Shown here piece after piece: positions 8,741 through 17,513 of a stretch of 63,203 nucleotides of DNA. Position 1 is the first letter of the stretch, and each line of letters starts with the position of its first letter. A model generated the notes under the pieces. The model was not told where the DNA came from. It searched no databases and was given only the letters and a program-made list of their open reading frames with translations. This stretch comes from Candidatus Poribacteria bacterium. Its GTDB lineage: Bacteria > Poribacteria > WGA-4E > WGA-3G. The position numbers and the translations under genes are program-made. The stretch spans positions 1 to 63,203 of the forward strand of contig PYJA01000089.1 of NCBI GenBank assembly GCA_003635185.1, given 5' to 3'.

Positions 8741-9505
8741 TTATTGATCACGATTCAGTATCTCATCCCAATTATGTTCGGGTGAGTAACCCAATTCTTT
8801 TTCTGCTTGCTTCCAATCAAAACGCGAGTCTGATCGTCCTGCGACTGCGTTATACGCGCCGTAAGTAATCTTTTCTGTTTCAATTGCACGTTCCACACAC
8901 TGTGCGACATCCCTCGGATCAACATAAACAAACCAGGGATCTGTTACAACATCAGGTGCTGAAGGACCGGGATTAAGCCCATCCCCTGCAATAACGCCCG
9001 GGCGGATATGAATAACTTTCAAACCGTGTGCTTGATGGTAGGCTAAACCTATCTGTTCACCGAGATGCTTTGCCAGGGCATAATAAAGATCGCCTGCGCC
9101 GAACTGAAATGGATCATCTACCTGATACGGTAATTTGGAACCAGAGGCAGGTGGGCATGCCGAAATACTGGAAATGTTAACCAATTTTTGCACGCCTTGC
9201 TTCACACAAGCTTCGGCAACATTCCATGTGCCTTTTACCATCACATCAGCGAATAAGGAGATCGGTTTACCGTGCCGTTCCCGCACCAATGCAACGAGGT
9301 GAACGACAGCATCCTGTTCGGCACATGCTGCTTCAAACTCATAAGCATTTGTAACATCTGCTTTGATAAATGTTGTCCCATCAAAATCGATATTCGGTTC
9401 AACAATATCAGTCAGCGTCAGTTGATATTTACTGTGTAACCGCTCAATGATAAATTGCGCGAGGTAGCCAGCGGCACCCGTAATCAGGACCTTTTCAATT
9501 GCCAT
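8741..9505 (-). CDS. NAD-dependent epimerase/dehydratase (extended SDR)
   Basis: The 254-residue cytoplasmic protein has a Rossmann start (VLITGAAGYLAQFI, residues 6-19) and the SDR catalytic pair YYALAK around 136-141 with a nearby serine-rich strand (NISSISACPP). It is likely to act on a sugar or sugar nucleotide; the substrate cannot be read. It lies 8 bases after the selenoprotein gene and ends 8 bases before the preferred methyltransferase ATG, so it belongs to one transcript running from 11605. A Gfo/Idh/MocA gene two places upstream suggests sugar metabolism. Confidence 0.9.
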   Translation of the reverse strand: MAIEKVLITGAAGYLAQFIIERLHSKYQLTLTDIVEPNIDFDGTTFIKADVTNAYEFEAACAEQDAVVHLVALVRERHGKPISLFADVMVKGTWNVAEACVKQGVQKLVNISSISACPPASGSKLPYQVDDPFQFGAGDLYYALAKHLGEQIGLAYHQAHGLKVIHIRPGVIAGDGLNPGPSAPDVVTDPWFVYVDPRDVAQCVERAIETEKITYGAYNAVAGRSDSRFDWKQAEKELGYSPEHNWDEILNRDQ

Positions 9506-9513
9506 GATTTCAA

Positions 9514-9858
9514 CTATCCATTTGCGAACGGTACGTCAGTATAGAGTGCATCGTTGTAGCCAACATAAAAGACATTCCCCGCTTTAACCGTCGGCGCACG
9601 CAAACTACCACTACGTCCTAAAACTACTTTGAGGATTGATTCGCGGTTATCTTCATCGGGAACGAAAGTTTCTACGCTTTTACCTTTTGCAGCCACAATT
9701 TGCTCAGCAGAACTCATTAAGTCCCATACAGCATCTGCCTCTAACTTCTCTTTTCGAGCATCTGTTTTGTTTTCTGCTTGTAAGTTGTTTGTGTCAAGAA
9801 CCTCTTGCACTTTTTTGCATGAGTTTCAACTATTCCGAAAATAGATCCAATCTATCAT
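9514..9858 (-). CDS. ArsC-family selenoprotein (in-frame UGA read as selenocysteine)
   Basis: From the ATG at 9858 the frame reads M-I-D-W-I-Y-F-R-N-S, then TGA (9828-9826), then N-S-C-K-K-V-Q-E-V-L-D and on to TAG. The product is 114 residues with U11-x-x-C14 where thioredoxin-fold ArsC-like proteins have C-x-x-C. The C-terminal part (LGRSGSLRAPTVKAG, then FYVGYN) fits the ArsC/Spx-like fold and its R-x-P motif. The ATG has a strong GGAGGAATTGAA leader and overlaps the upstream stop (ATGA). A SECIS-like hairpin follows the TGA. A simple ORF call would start at the GTG at 9810, inside that hairpin, and lose the active site. Likely a thiol/selenol oxidoreductase; arsenate reduction is not shown. 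Confidence 0.9.
9791..9828 (-). promoter_or_regulatory. UGA codon and bacterial SECIS-like hairpin
   Basis: Fifteen bases after the TGA comes GTGCAAGAGGTTCTTGACAC (9810-9791). It folds into an 8-bp stem (GTG/CAC and CAAGA/TCTTG, one bulged A) with apical loop GGT. The loop lies 24-26 bases past the UGA, within the usual range for bacterial SECIS elements bound by SelB. A small G-containing loop is typical. The folding was done by eye. Confidence 0.65.
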
Positions 9859-10895
9859 TTCAATTCCTCCACAGGAATAAATTTACCCGTATTGCGACTT
9901 TTAATTGCCGCTTCAATTAATGTGAGTGTTTGAAGCGCGTCAGCAAAAGTCGAACGAATTAAAGTTCTATCTTCTGTTTCAATTGCCCGTAACCACGCTC
10001 CCGTTTTGTCTAAACCTAAACTGTTTTGTGAAGCAGCAGGTTCATTTATTGTTTCACCATTGAGATAACCACGAATAGCATTGTCTGTCATATTCGCTTG
10101 CAAGCGTAAATGTGGCCCTACGACTTCAACATCAAAACAGAATCCTTCGGTCCCACAGTGATTCATGTGTGTTCCGAAAACACCGTTGTCCAATTCGTAA
10201 GTCATCTGTATAGCATTTTCTGCGTCGAATTCGGTTCGTTCTAACGCCATATTTTTGATTGTTAATGCATGTGCTTGTAAGGGTTTCGGGTTTCCCATAA
10301 CGTATCGTGCGCAATCCAGCACGTGCACTGCTTGCTCTGCTAAGGGACCGCCACTAATCTCAGACTGTAGAAACCAGGTAGGCATTTGAAAATCGAGATA
10401 ATAATTGATTGTGCAAACTGTTCGCACCAGATGGACTGTCTCTGAAGCAATTAATGCTTTCAGTTGTTCATAAAGCGGGTGATACCGAAGTTGAAAGCCA
10501 ACAGCTGCCATTACATCCGCCTTTTCAACACATTCAAGACATTTCTCTCCATCACTTATATTCAGGGCAGGCGGTTTTTCTATCATTAGAGCGATGCCAT
10601 GTTCACACGCCATCTGGATAGGTTCAAAACGAATAGGGGGTGGCGTTGTAATCACCACCCCGTCCATTTCTACATCAAAAAAATCACTTAGTCTATCGGT
10701 GGCAAGTTCAGCTTCAGCAGACGTTGCGAGTTCTTGTGCTGATTCAAGCTGCACATCGTGGACAGCAGCCACACGCGCCCCGTAGCCGGTTATTGCGTTG
10801 TGGTGATGCCTACCCATCCTGCCAGCGCCGATAATACCAATAGATAAAGGATTAACACCGCGATCACCTGTGCTCGCGGTGGATTTTTGTTGCAT
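9855..10895 (-). CDS. Gfo/Idh/MocA-family oxidoreductase
   Basis: NAD(P)-dependent dehydrogenase of the glucose-fructose oxidoreductase/inositol dehydrogenase family, 346 residues. The Rossmann motif IGIIGAGRMGRHHHNAI is near residues 18-34, and EKPPALN (near 105) is the usual E-K-P active-site motif. The substrate, probably a sugar or inositol, cannot be read. Its ATG overlaps the stop of the upstream LamG-type gene (TAATG) and its own stop overlaps the selenoprotein start (ATGA). There is no strong ribosome site of its own, so translation is probably coupled. Confidence 0.93.
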   Translation of the reverse strand: MQQKSTASTGDRGVNPLSIGIIGAGRMGRHHHNAITGYGARVAAVHDVQLESAQELATSAEAELATDRLSDFFDVEMDGVVITTPPPIRFEPIQMACEHGIALMIEKPPALNISDGEKCLECVEKADVMAAVGFQLRYHPLYEQLKALIASETVHLVRTVCTINYYLDFQMPTWFLQSEISGGPLAEQAVHVLDCARYVMGNPKPLQAHALTIKNMALERTEFDAENAIQMTYELDNGVFGTHMNHCGTEGFCFDVEVVGPHLRLQANMTDNAIRGYLNGETINEPAASQNSLGLDKTGAWLRAIETEDRTLIRSTFADALQTLTLIEAAIKSRNTGKFIPVEELK

Positions 10896-11605
10896 TACTT
10901 AAGTTTTAAGTTACCCCATGTCACGGCAATTTTACCTTGCGGTTCAACTGGTGTTGCGGTGCCGCCAGGTGTTACGACGAATATGTTGTCGTACTGGGCG
11001 TGTTCAGCACCACTCATGCGGAACCCAATTTTTCCAGATGAGAAAGCAGCTTGTGAATCAGTCCATTCACTCACAAAAGATAAATCGTCAACATCGCCAC
11101 CTACGGGTCCAATGTACGCTTTAAAATTGGAACCTTTCCGCACCTCAAATTTTGCACGGTACCAGACATTTGCTTTCCGATCAACACCATCTTCAAATGC
11201 GCCTGGTTCCGCAGCCCATCCACCATTGACTCTTCTATGCCAACGGATGTGTTGGGGAGTATGACCAGATGCATCGGTGGAGACTTGGTGCATATAAATG
11301 TTGTTACCGTCCGTTCCATGGAACACAAACCCTGTTAAGCCGTTCTGCATCGCTTTAAAATCAGCATAATAATCGTATTCTTCGGGAAACTCATCAACGC
11401 TAAGACCGACTTCGCCGCCTGGCACGAAAAGCACACTATTACCGAGTACATCATGCCCATCAGCATTGTCTTCAATTGTCCAAGTACCTTGCGGTGCCCA
11501 TTTTGATTCGTCAATGTTCCCACCCTCAAAATCATCATGAAATAGAAGTTCAGCAGAGACGGTGCCAACGCACAAAATCATTGCTAAACAGATTAAATAT
11601 CGCAT
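10895..11605 (-). CDS. Secreted concanavalin-A-like (LamG/DUF1080-type) protein 1
   Basis: Signal peptide to about residue 18 (cut after VSA), then a jelly-roll of about 190 residues starting LLFHDDFEGGNIDESKW. Such folds usually bind or cleave glycans; no catalytic residues can be assigned. It is a tandem paralogue of the gene at 11814-12524, same length and colinear. The C-terminus ends VEPQGKIAVTWGNLKLK, a tail shared with the next two genes. AAGGAGATG precedes the ATG. It leads the transcript running through the oxidoreductase, selenoprotein and restriction genes. Confidence 0.85.
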   Translation of the reverse strand: MRYLICLAMILCVGTVSAELLFHDDFEGGNIDESKWAPQGTWTIEDNADGHDVLGNSVLFVPGGEVGLSVDEFPEEYDYYADFKAMQNGLTGFVFHGTDGNNIYMHQVSTDASGHTPQHIRWHRRVNGGWAAEPGAFEDGVDRKANVWYRAKFEVRKGSNFKAYIGPVGGDVDDLSFVSEWTDSQAAFSSGKIGFRMSGAEHAQYDNIFVVTPGGTATPVEPQGKIAVTWGNLKLK

Positions 11606-11720
11606 TTTATATCATCTCCTTGTGATAAAGCGTAAAACTGGACGACTCTGCCGCCAATTCAACCTTTATCAATTTAGATTATTTTAATGTAGCAGTTAAT
11701 TCTACTACAATTTGTTTGTA

Positions 11721-11750
11721 ATTATACCATTAATTCCTTTTAACGAGTAA
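11721..11750 (-). promoter_or_regulatory. Possible extended -10 promoter for the 11605 gene
   Basis: On the minus strand TG-G-TATAAT (11729-11721) is an extended -10. TTACTC (11750-11745) is a weak -35 at 18 bp. It lies about 115 bases upstream of the ATG. Confidence 0.35.
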
Positions 11751-11813
11751 TCAAAAGTAAGATGTCCTACTTTCAAATAAAGAATAAGTGCAAGATTCTC
11801 ACCTTTTGACGGC

Positions 11814-12524
11814 CTATTTCTTTTTAAGATTCCCCCATGTCACCGCGAGTTTGTCTCTCGGTTCAACGGGAAAGATATTAAATTCAGGCGTAGCCACGAC
11901 AATGTTATCATATTGTGCGCGCTCACCACCACTCATCCGTATCCCAATTTTTCCCTTCTCAAAAGCCTTTTGACCATCCGTCCATTCACTCACAAGCGTA
12001 AGGTCTTTATCTTCTACGCCGACATCACCGAGATATACCTTAAATTTGTAGTCTTTACGGACCTCAAATTTTACACGGTACCATACATTTTGGTCACGAT
12101 TCACTTCATCTGCAAACGGTTCGGCATCAACAGCATAATTACCATTTACTTTTCTGTGCCAGCGGATGTGTTGCGGTGTATGCCCGGAACCAGCTGTTGA
12201 AACTTGATGCATATATACGTTATTGCTGTCTTGACAGTGAAAACAAAAGCCTGTCAAACCAGCGGATACGGTTTTAAAATCAGCGTAATAATCGAACTCT
12301 TCGGGAAACTCATCAACGCTGAGACCAATCTCACTATTCTGGACGGCAAGCACTTTTTTGCCGAGAACATCGTGGTCATCAGCATTATCCTCAATTACCC
12401 AAGTGCCCTGTGAAGCCCATTTTGCCTTGTCAACTTCACCCCCCTCAAAGTTATCTTCAAACAGAATTTCAGCTGAAACGGTGCTAACACATAAAATCAG
12501 TGTCAAATAGATTACATATCGCAT
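11814..12524 (-). CDS. Secreted concanavalin-A-like (LamG/DUF1080-type) protein 2
   Basis: Paralogue of the 10895-11605 product, also 236 residues. Signal peptide to about residue 18 (VSA), then ILFEDNFEGGEVDKAKW and the same jelly-roll with matching HTPQHIRWHR. The C-terminus is VEPRDKLAVTWGNLKKK. AAGGAGAT lies 6 bases before the ATG. Only 18 bases separate it from the upstream discoidin-domain gene, so the two are probably cotranscribed. No enzyme function can be read. Confidence 0.85.
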   Translation of the reverse strand: MRYVIYLTLILCVSTVSAEILFEDNFEGGEVDKAKWASQGTWVIEDNADDHDVLGKKVLAVQNSEIGLSVDEFPEEFDYYADFKTVSAGLTGFCFHCQDSNNVYMHQVSTAGSGHTPQHIRWHRKVNGNYAVDAEPFADEVNRDQNVWYRVKFEVRKDYKFKVYLGDVGVEDKDLTLVSEWTDGQKAFEKGKIGIRMSGGERAQYDNIVVATPEFNIFPVEPRDKLAVTWGNLKKK

Positions 12525-12542
12525 TTTAATCTCCTTATATTG

Positions 12543-13262
12543 TTAGAATTTATCAGTTTTAACCTGTGCCCAAATTGTCGTTAGTTTAGCAGTTGGTTCA
12601 ACCGCCATCGGATCATTACCACCATAAATCTCAATTTCATCAATTCGTGCATCATTATTCAAGCGAATGTGAATGCGCACCCATCGTGCCTCTACATCGT
12701 CAAAGGTTATCTCAGTGGTTTTGCTGATCGCTGCACCTTTGTGAGTATAAACCTTTGTCCATGTGTTCGCTTCGGAGTTTGCATCTGCCTTAGTTGTTGC
12801 AACAAGTATATCAAAGTCTGCCGTCATCCTGTCAAGAAAATTTTGTGCATGGTCACTACCGAAATAGATGCGGTTTACATTCGCAACAGCACCGATGTCA
12901 ATCTGTGCCCAACCGGGTACTGCGTTGATAATCCAACTACGGCAATTGTTATAGAATCCATCGTTAAGGTATTCTGTACAATGCCGTTGCGGACACCAAC
13001 CCCCTAACAGTGAAGAAGCGTTAGGTTTAGCGTCTTTCAGTAGTGCTAAATTCGGTTGATTATCCCGAACTGTTGGCACAAATTCGGGGCCCGCTATACC
13101 AGCAGGGGCATCACAAGCATCCGTTGCCGCTTTGATGTCCTGCTCCTTGAATTCATAGCTTCCAAATTTTTCCGGTCCCTTGTCTTCATCATGGAGCGCT
13201 ATAGCACCGGGTGCAATTAACATTATTACTATCACAAGCAAAGAAAAAGTTGTAAATCTCAT
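12543..13262 (-). CDS. Secreted F5/8-type C (discoidin) domain protein
   Basis: The start is set at the ATG at 13262, which has AAGGAGGG nearby; a frame from 13313 would put 17 charged residues before the signal peptide. The product is 239 residues: signal peptide to about 23, a charged linker, then a discoidin-like beta-sandwich from NLALLKDAKPNASS to WVRIHIRLNNDARIDEIEIYGG. Such domains usually bind carbohydrate or membranes. The C-terminus (AVEPTAKLTTIWAQVK) carries the tail found on the two LamG-type neighbours, although the fold is different. Confidence 0.85.
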   Translation of the reverse strand: MRFTTFSLLVIVIMLIAPGAIALHDEDKGPEKFGSYEFKEQDIKAATDACDAPAGIAGPEFVPTVRDNQPNLALLKDAKPNASSLLGGWCPQRHCTEYLNDGFYNNCRSWIINAVPGWAQIDIGAVANVNRIYFGSDHAQNFLDRMTADFDILVATTKADANSEANTWTKVYTHKGAAISKTTEITFDDVEARWVRIHIRLNNDARIDEIEIYGGNDPMAVEPTAKLTTIWAQVKTDKF

Positions 13263-13420
13263 CGGAAATCCCTCCTTATAGAACCAGAAAATGTGAATTA
13301 GAATGCGCGACAAAGGGTTTAGGTAAAAACATGAGAAAATATGGATAGCTAATTATCCATATAGTGTTTAATAGGATAGCATATTTCGCGCAAAAATACT
13401 ACAATATTTCACACATGCGA
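13263..13420. other. Upstream region of the discoidin gene with a 9-bp inverted repeat
   Basis: ATATGGATA (13339-13347) and TATCCATAT (13354-13362) form a perfect inverted repeat with a 6-base loop. It lies about 80 bases upstream of the 13262 start and could be an operator. I see no clear promoter. Confidence 0.35.
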
Positions 13421-13813
13421 CAGGGTTATTTAGTTTTAAGAGTTTTTCGTTATTGAGTTGGACTCAAAGTTAGGACCCCAGGTCGGTAGGTGCGGTTTCC
13501 TAACCACACCATAAGCGTCAATTTAAGAAAAGAATTATGCGCTAAATGCCCCAGGCCGGTAGGTTCGGTTAGAAACCGAACCGGATCGGACGCAGAAACC
13601 TTCACCTATCCTATCCACTCAGCAGTGCTGCTCAACAAAACACCCAGGATTCGCCTGGGCTCAGTCCGGTTCGGTTACAAACCGAACCTACCGGGCCTGG
13701 ATGCACGCTAAATTGACGCTTATGGTGCGGTTAGGAAACCGCACCTACCACCCTTGGTCATTAACTTTGAGTCCACCTCAATAACGGAAAACTCTTAAAA
13801 CTAAATAACCCTG
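13421..13813. repeat. 393-bp nested inverted repeat, MITE-like
   Basis: The outer arms (13421-13525 and 13709-13813) are nearly perfect reverse complements over about 105 bp, starting CAGGGTTATTTAGTTTTAAG. Inside them is a second pair (about 13551-13589 and 13662-13700) around CCGGTAGGTTCGGTT, and at the centre CCCAGG-ATTCG-CCTGGG (13643-13659). No coherent coding frame is present. It looks like a non-autonomous element or a very long cruciform. A target duplication could not be fixed. Confidence 0.8.
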
Positions 13814-13837
13814 TGAATGATGCGAGAAGGTTGACAT

Positions 13838-16800
13838 TTATTCGGTAACCATTTGCACAGAACTTGAATATGCCGGTGGCATGGAATTTACCAACGCATC
13901 TAACATTTGATTGTACCGTTCTTTGTCGTTTGCATTCTTGCTTGCATCAACGACTTGTTTCCAAAAATGGTCTAATGAAGCATCGGCAGATAGAATACTT
14001 AGAGCATATTTGAAATATCTAAGTGCATCGTCATAGCGATCATTTGCAATATGCGCACGTCCAAGTGTCAGTGGGTAGTGATAGCTTATTTCCACATAGT
14101 CTTGTAAAGCACGTGTCGCATATTTTAGTGTTGTTTCTGGAAAGAGACCTTTTTCAAGAAGTTCTTCAGCAAACCAACGTTGGTAATATGCCTCCTGTCC
14201 GTTGACCTCTTTCTGTCGAAGTTTCAACCACTTAGCGTTGGCAATTTCAGCTTTATCGGCATCACCTATTTTATTGTAGAGATCGCCCAAAAGTTCGTAT
14301 AAGACCACACTCTCCTGCATTTTAGGTTCTATTTCTTCAAGAATAGCAATGCGTTTAGCCACTTGTCCTTCTTCAGCGTAAAGTTCGGAGATGGCGCGAA
14401 TTAAGGAATCATGCCTCACTTGTGTCAACGGTGCGTCTAATGCTCGCCGATATACCGCTTCAGCTTCAGAAATCTGGTTCTGTTTTATATATAAATTTGC
14501 TAATTGATTGTAGCGTTGGTATATTTTGGGATTAAGTTCTATTGCTTTCTCATAATAGGCTACTGATTTTGTAAAGTACTCATTCTTTAAATTTGCCAAA
14601 ATTGGACGGGTGTAAGGTTCAAGTTTAGCATTTCCTATGAGTTTACCATCATTTTTATGAGGTGAACTATCGGAAACGCGTCCTTGGGTTTCTTCGTCAA
14701 ATTTCCAATATCCGACTAATCCCGCTTCATCTCCGTCCAACTGCTTGTTCATATCGGAACGAATTTGTTTTTCAGTACGCGCGATGTTCCAAATTCGCAC
14801 TTCATCAATTAGTCCAGCAAAAGATGCGTGCTCAGATATTTCTTCTTCATGTGAACAACCGATACGGAATGGCAGTGTTGTCTTGGTCAAATTGTTCTGA
14901 CCTTTGAAATTACTTTTTCTGATTTCAGCACCGTTTAGAAATAACTTCACGCTGTCATTCCTTGCATCAATGGTTGCTGCAACGTGGTACCATTCATTTC
15001 TTTGGATAGATTCACTATTAGACGCAATCCATCTTATAAATTGTCCGTTTGGAGATGCGTCAAAATAAGCGCACCCTTCATCAAACAACCAAAGCGCGAA
15101 TTGACGATGAGAAAGATTAGGTGTTCGTTTGTCGCCTTTGAAAAGGACAGTCGTACAGGTGTTTGGAAAACCTGTGGGTTTGATCCATGCAGAAATCGTA
15201 ACTTGTTCGGAGATATTGTTTATGATCTCACTGTCCACAATTTCTACGTAACTCCCATCTCCATCTAAGCTAAGAGCCTTGTTTTCAATTACTTTGCCTA
15301 TCGGACGATCCACTCTTTGAAACAGATCACCCAACTTTATATACCAGTAGGGATTTTCTTCAGGTTGCAGTTTAGTAAGTTTTTGATACTGCTCAATTGC
15401 TTGTTTAATTTTATCTGTGGCTTCATAACTTTCAGCAAGTTCCGAGATGAGGTTGGGATCGTTAGGGTTCATCTCAACCTTTTTCAGTTGTTCCGGTATC
15501 CATTTTTCATAGAATTTTCCTTCTTTGGCGATTTCACGGATTGCATTTTTTGCCCTACTTTGTGTGCCTGATTCCTGATATATATCATAAGCTTCTACGT
15601 AACGTTTTGTCTCACGGTAACTTTTCGCAAGTATTTCGCGCAAAGTCCCTTGAATCCTACTATCTGCATCGTTATCACTCTTTTCAATAGCGGATTTGGA
15701 GAGTTCAATTGCCGGCTCATACATCCTATTTTCAATGCAGATTGTTGCGAGCGCACCAAGAAACCACACATCCTCTTTTTCACTGCTGGATGCAAGTGCC
15801 TGTTTAGCTTGATTGAGCATCTCTTTGGCTAATTCAGGCTGTTTATTTCTTTTCAAAGCAGCCGCAGCATAATAGAAATAACGGACATCGTTAGGTGCTG
15901 CTTTGCCAAGTGCTTCATACATTTCAGCAGCTTTTTGATAGTCCCTTTCATCCCAATATATTCTTGCCAATATTGTGAGTGCCACCGGATTATCTTTATT
16001 TTCTTCAAGTTTACCCTCATAATGCGTTTTTAACACTTCAAGTTTATCTTGGCTCTTGAAAGCAGCAATCAATGAATCGCGTGCAGTCTCTATTTCGTAT
16101 ATCGCTGCAATTCTTGCAGAAGTCACTGTAATTCTTTCCGCAGTAAAGGACCTTGGTTTGCTGTTTGTATCCGAATTTGCCTCTGTCTGATATGGTTCTA
16201 TTGCTGAGTCCATATCACCGAGTTGTACATATACCTTAAGCAATTCAGCAGAGATTCTTTCTTTCTGATATGAACTGATTGTCATATCGAGTGATCTCTT
16301 ATAGGCATTAAGAGCTTTTTCCAATTCTCCAGTTTTGTGAAAATATTCGGCACGTGCTTTCTGCATCTCATAAGTGATTGTGCCATCATCTTCAGCTTTT
16401 TGTAATTTCTCTTCCAAATTCCCATGATAGCGATAGAAATTGATCAATTGGCGTTCAACATCCTGCCGCTCTGATGCTGATGTAGCTGATAGAATTGCAT
16501 TCTTTAATGCGATTTCAGCAGCATCTATGTCCTCATTGAAAAAATTAAGTTTTGCAAGTTTGAGATACGTTTGCTTATCACCGTATCCTAATTCAATTGC
16601 TTTTTCATAGTTGGCGATGGCTGCAGTTTCATTACCTTCTGCTTCATAAACTTTTGCGAGCCGTGCGTAATGGACACCAACTTCCGGCTGTGTTTGGATG
16701 TATGCCTGCGCGATTTCAAGCGCCTCGTTGTGTTTGCCAGCAGCTTGTAGACTATCAACAAGTCCATCTTGATACATTATGTTTTCTGGGTCAGTTTCAA

Positions 16801-17098
16801 GCAGTTTGCTGTAGGTTTGCGCAGCTTTTTCGTCCTGATTTATGCGTGTGTAAAGTGTTGCGAGTTGTTCGCGAGATTCAAAATCTTCAGGTGCGCCCTT
16901 CACAATTCGTTCGTAGATTTCTATTGCTTTTTCTATCTCGCCACGTTCTACGAATTTTTGTGCCGCTGCGATGAATTCTTGTGTTATCGAGCCCTCTTGT
17001 TCGTTGCTCATCTCCTCTACTCCAAGTTCTGCAACGAAAGTAACCACTGTGATTAACAGGAAAATGATTAAGAAGAAAGATAATTTTGTGTGTGCCAT
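13838..17098 (-). CDS. TPR - LamG - TPR protein, probably exported
   Basis: The start is set at the ATG at 17098 (MAHTKLSFFLII), preceded by AGGAGATATATTTCA; 17146 would put basic residues before the signal. The product is 1086 residues: N-terminal hydrophobic signal/anchor, about a dozen TPR units to about residue 590, a LamG/concanavalin-A-like domain at about 610-820 (SLDGDGSYVEIVDSE ... GLIDEVRIWNIART ... GYWKFDE), then more TPRs. LamG domains usually bind glycans and TPRs bind proteins. A jelly-roll set inside a TPR array is unusual. I suggest an envelope scaffold; no enzyme motif is visible. Confidence 0.88.
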   Translation of the reverse strand: MAHTKLSFFLIIFLLITVVTFVAELGVEEMSNEQEGSITQEFIAAAQKFVERGEIEKAIEIYERIVKGAPEDFESREQLATLYTRINQDEKAAQTYSKLLETDPENIMYQDGLVDSLQAAGKHNEALEIAQAYIQTQPEVGVHYARLAKVYEAEGNETAAIANYEKAIELGYGDKQTYLKLAKLNFFNEDIDAAEIALKNAILSATSASERQDVERQLINFYRYHGNLEEKLQKAEDDGTITYEMQKARAEYFHKTGELEKALNAYKRSLDMTISSYQKERISAELLKVYVQLGDMDSAIEPYQTEANSDTNSKPRSFTAERITVTSARIAAIYEIETARDSLIAAFKSQDKLEVLKTHYEGKLEENKDNPVALTILARIYWDERDYQKAAEMYEALGKAAPNDVRYFYYAAAALKRNKQPELAKEMLNQAKQALASSSEKEDVWFLGALATICIENRMYEPAIELSKSAIEKSDNDADSRIQGTLREILAKSYRETKRYVEAYDIYQESGTQSRAKNAIREIAKEGKFYEKWIPEQLKKVEMNPNDPNLISELAESYEATDKIKQAIEQYQKLTKLQPEENPYWYIKLGDLFQRVDRPIGKVIENKALSLDGDGSYVEIVDSEIINNISEQVTISAWIKPTGFPNTCTTVLFKGDKRTPNLSHRQFALWLFDEGCAYFDASPNGQFIRWIASNSESIQRNEWYHVAATIDARNDSVKLFLNGAEIRKSNFKGQNNLTKTTLPFRIGCSHEEEISEHASFAGLIDEVRIWNIARTEKQIRSDMNKQLDGDEAGLVGYWKFDEETQGRVSDSSPHKNDGKLIGNAKLEPYTRPILANLKNEYFTKSVAYYEKAIELNPKIYQRYNQLANLYIKQNQISEAEAVYRRALDAPLTQVRHDSLIRAISELYAEEGQVAKRIAILEEIEPKMQESVVLYELLGDLYNKIGDADKAEIANAKWLKLRQKEVNGQEAYYQRWFAEELLEKGLFPETTLKYATRALQDYVEISYHYPLTLGRAHIANDRYDDALRYFKYALSILSADASLDHFWKQVVDASKNANDKERYNQMLDALVNSMPPAYSSSVQMVTE

Positions 17099-17238
17099 TG
17101 AAATATATCTCCTAATGATTTTTTCTATACACATTTTCGGATGCACCTTTGCACTGTTTAGCGAAATAATTTACTTACTATGACGACTTGTTCTAGTTAC
17201 GCGGCAGTTTTGTTGTTTTTCACAACTGTCCATATTCT

Positions 17239-17296
17239 GTAGGAGCGATCTCTGAATCGCGACCCGTAGTAGTCGGGAATCGGAGTTCCCTCCTAC
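17239..17296. repeat. 58-bp inverted repeat
   Basis: The ends GTAGGAG and CTCCTAC pair partly (GTAGGA/TCCTAC). An inner GCGATCTCTGAATCGC hairpin and CCCG...CGGG pairs lie between. It looks like a short dispersed palindromic element. Confidence 0.55.
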
Positions 17297-17513
17297 CTTT
17301 GAGACAACAGGTATCAGCATATTTTCATTGTAAGACGGTGTTTCTATGTCCAAAAACTTACGTAATAAGTAGTTTCGGACTTGCAATAAAATTTAAAAAT
17401 CGTTTTAAATCCTTATGTGGACCACATTTTCGCTTGTTTTAATCGTGCAAATATGATATAATTTAGATAAGAAATTAGGGGGTTGATGAAGATAAAAAAA
17501 TAAATTGGGTAAT

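Noticed and set aside
9514-9810. 98-codon version of the ArsC-like gene starting at GTG 9810
   Set aside because: No ribosome site there; the real start at 9858 has GGAGG and gives the conserved N-terminus, with the TGA as selenocysteine.
13490-13711. 73-codon frame inside the nested inverted repeat
   Set aside because: It reads through palindromic DNA and gives a low-complexity product with no family features.
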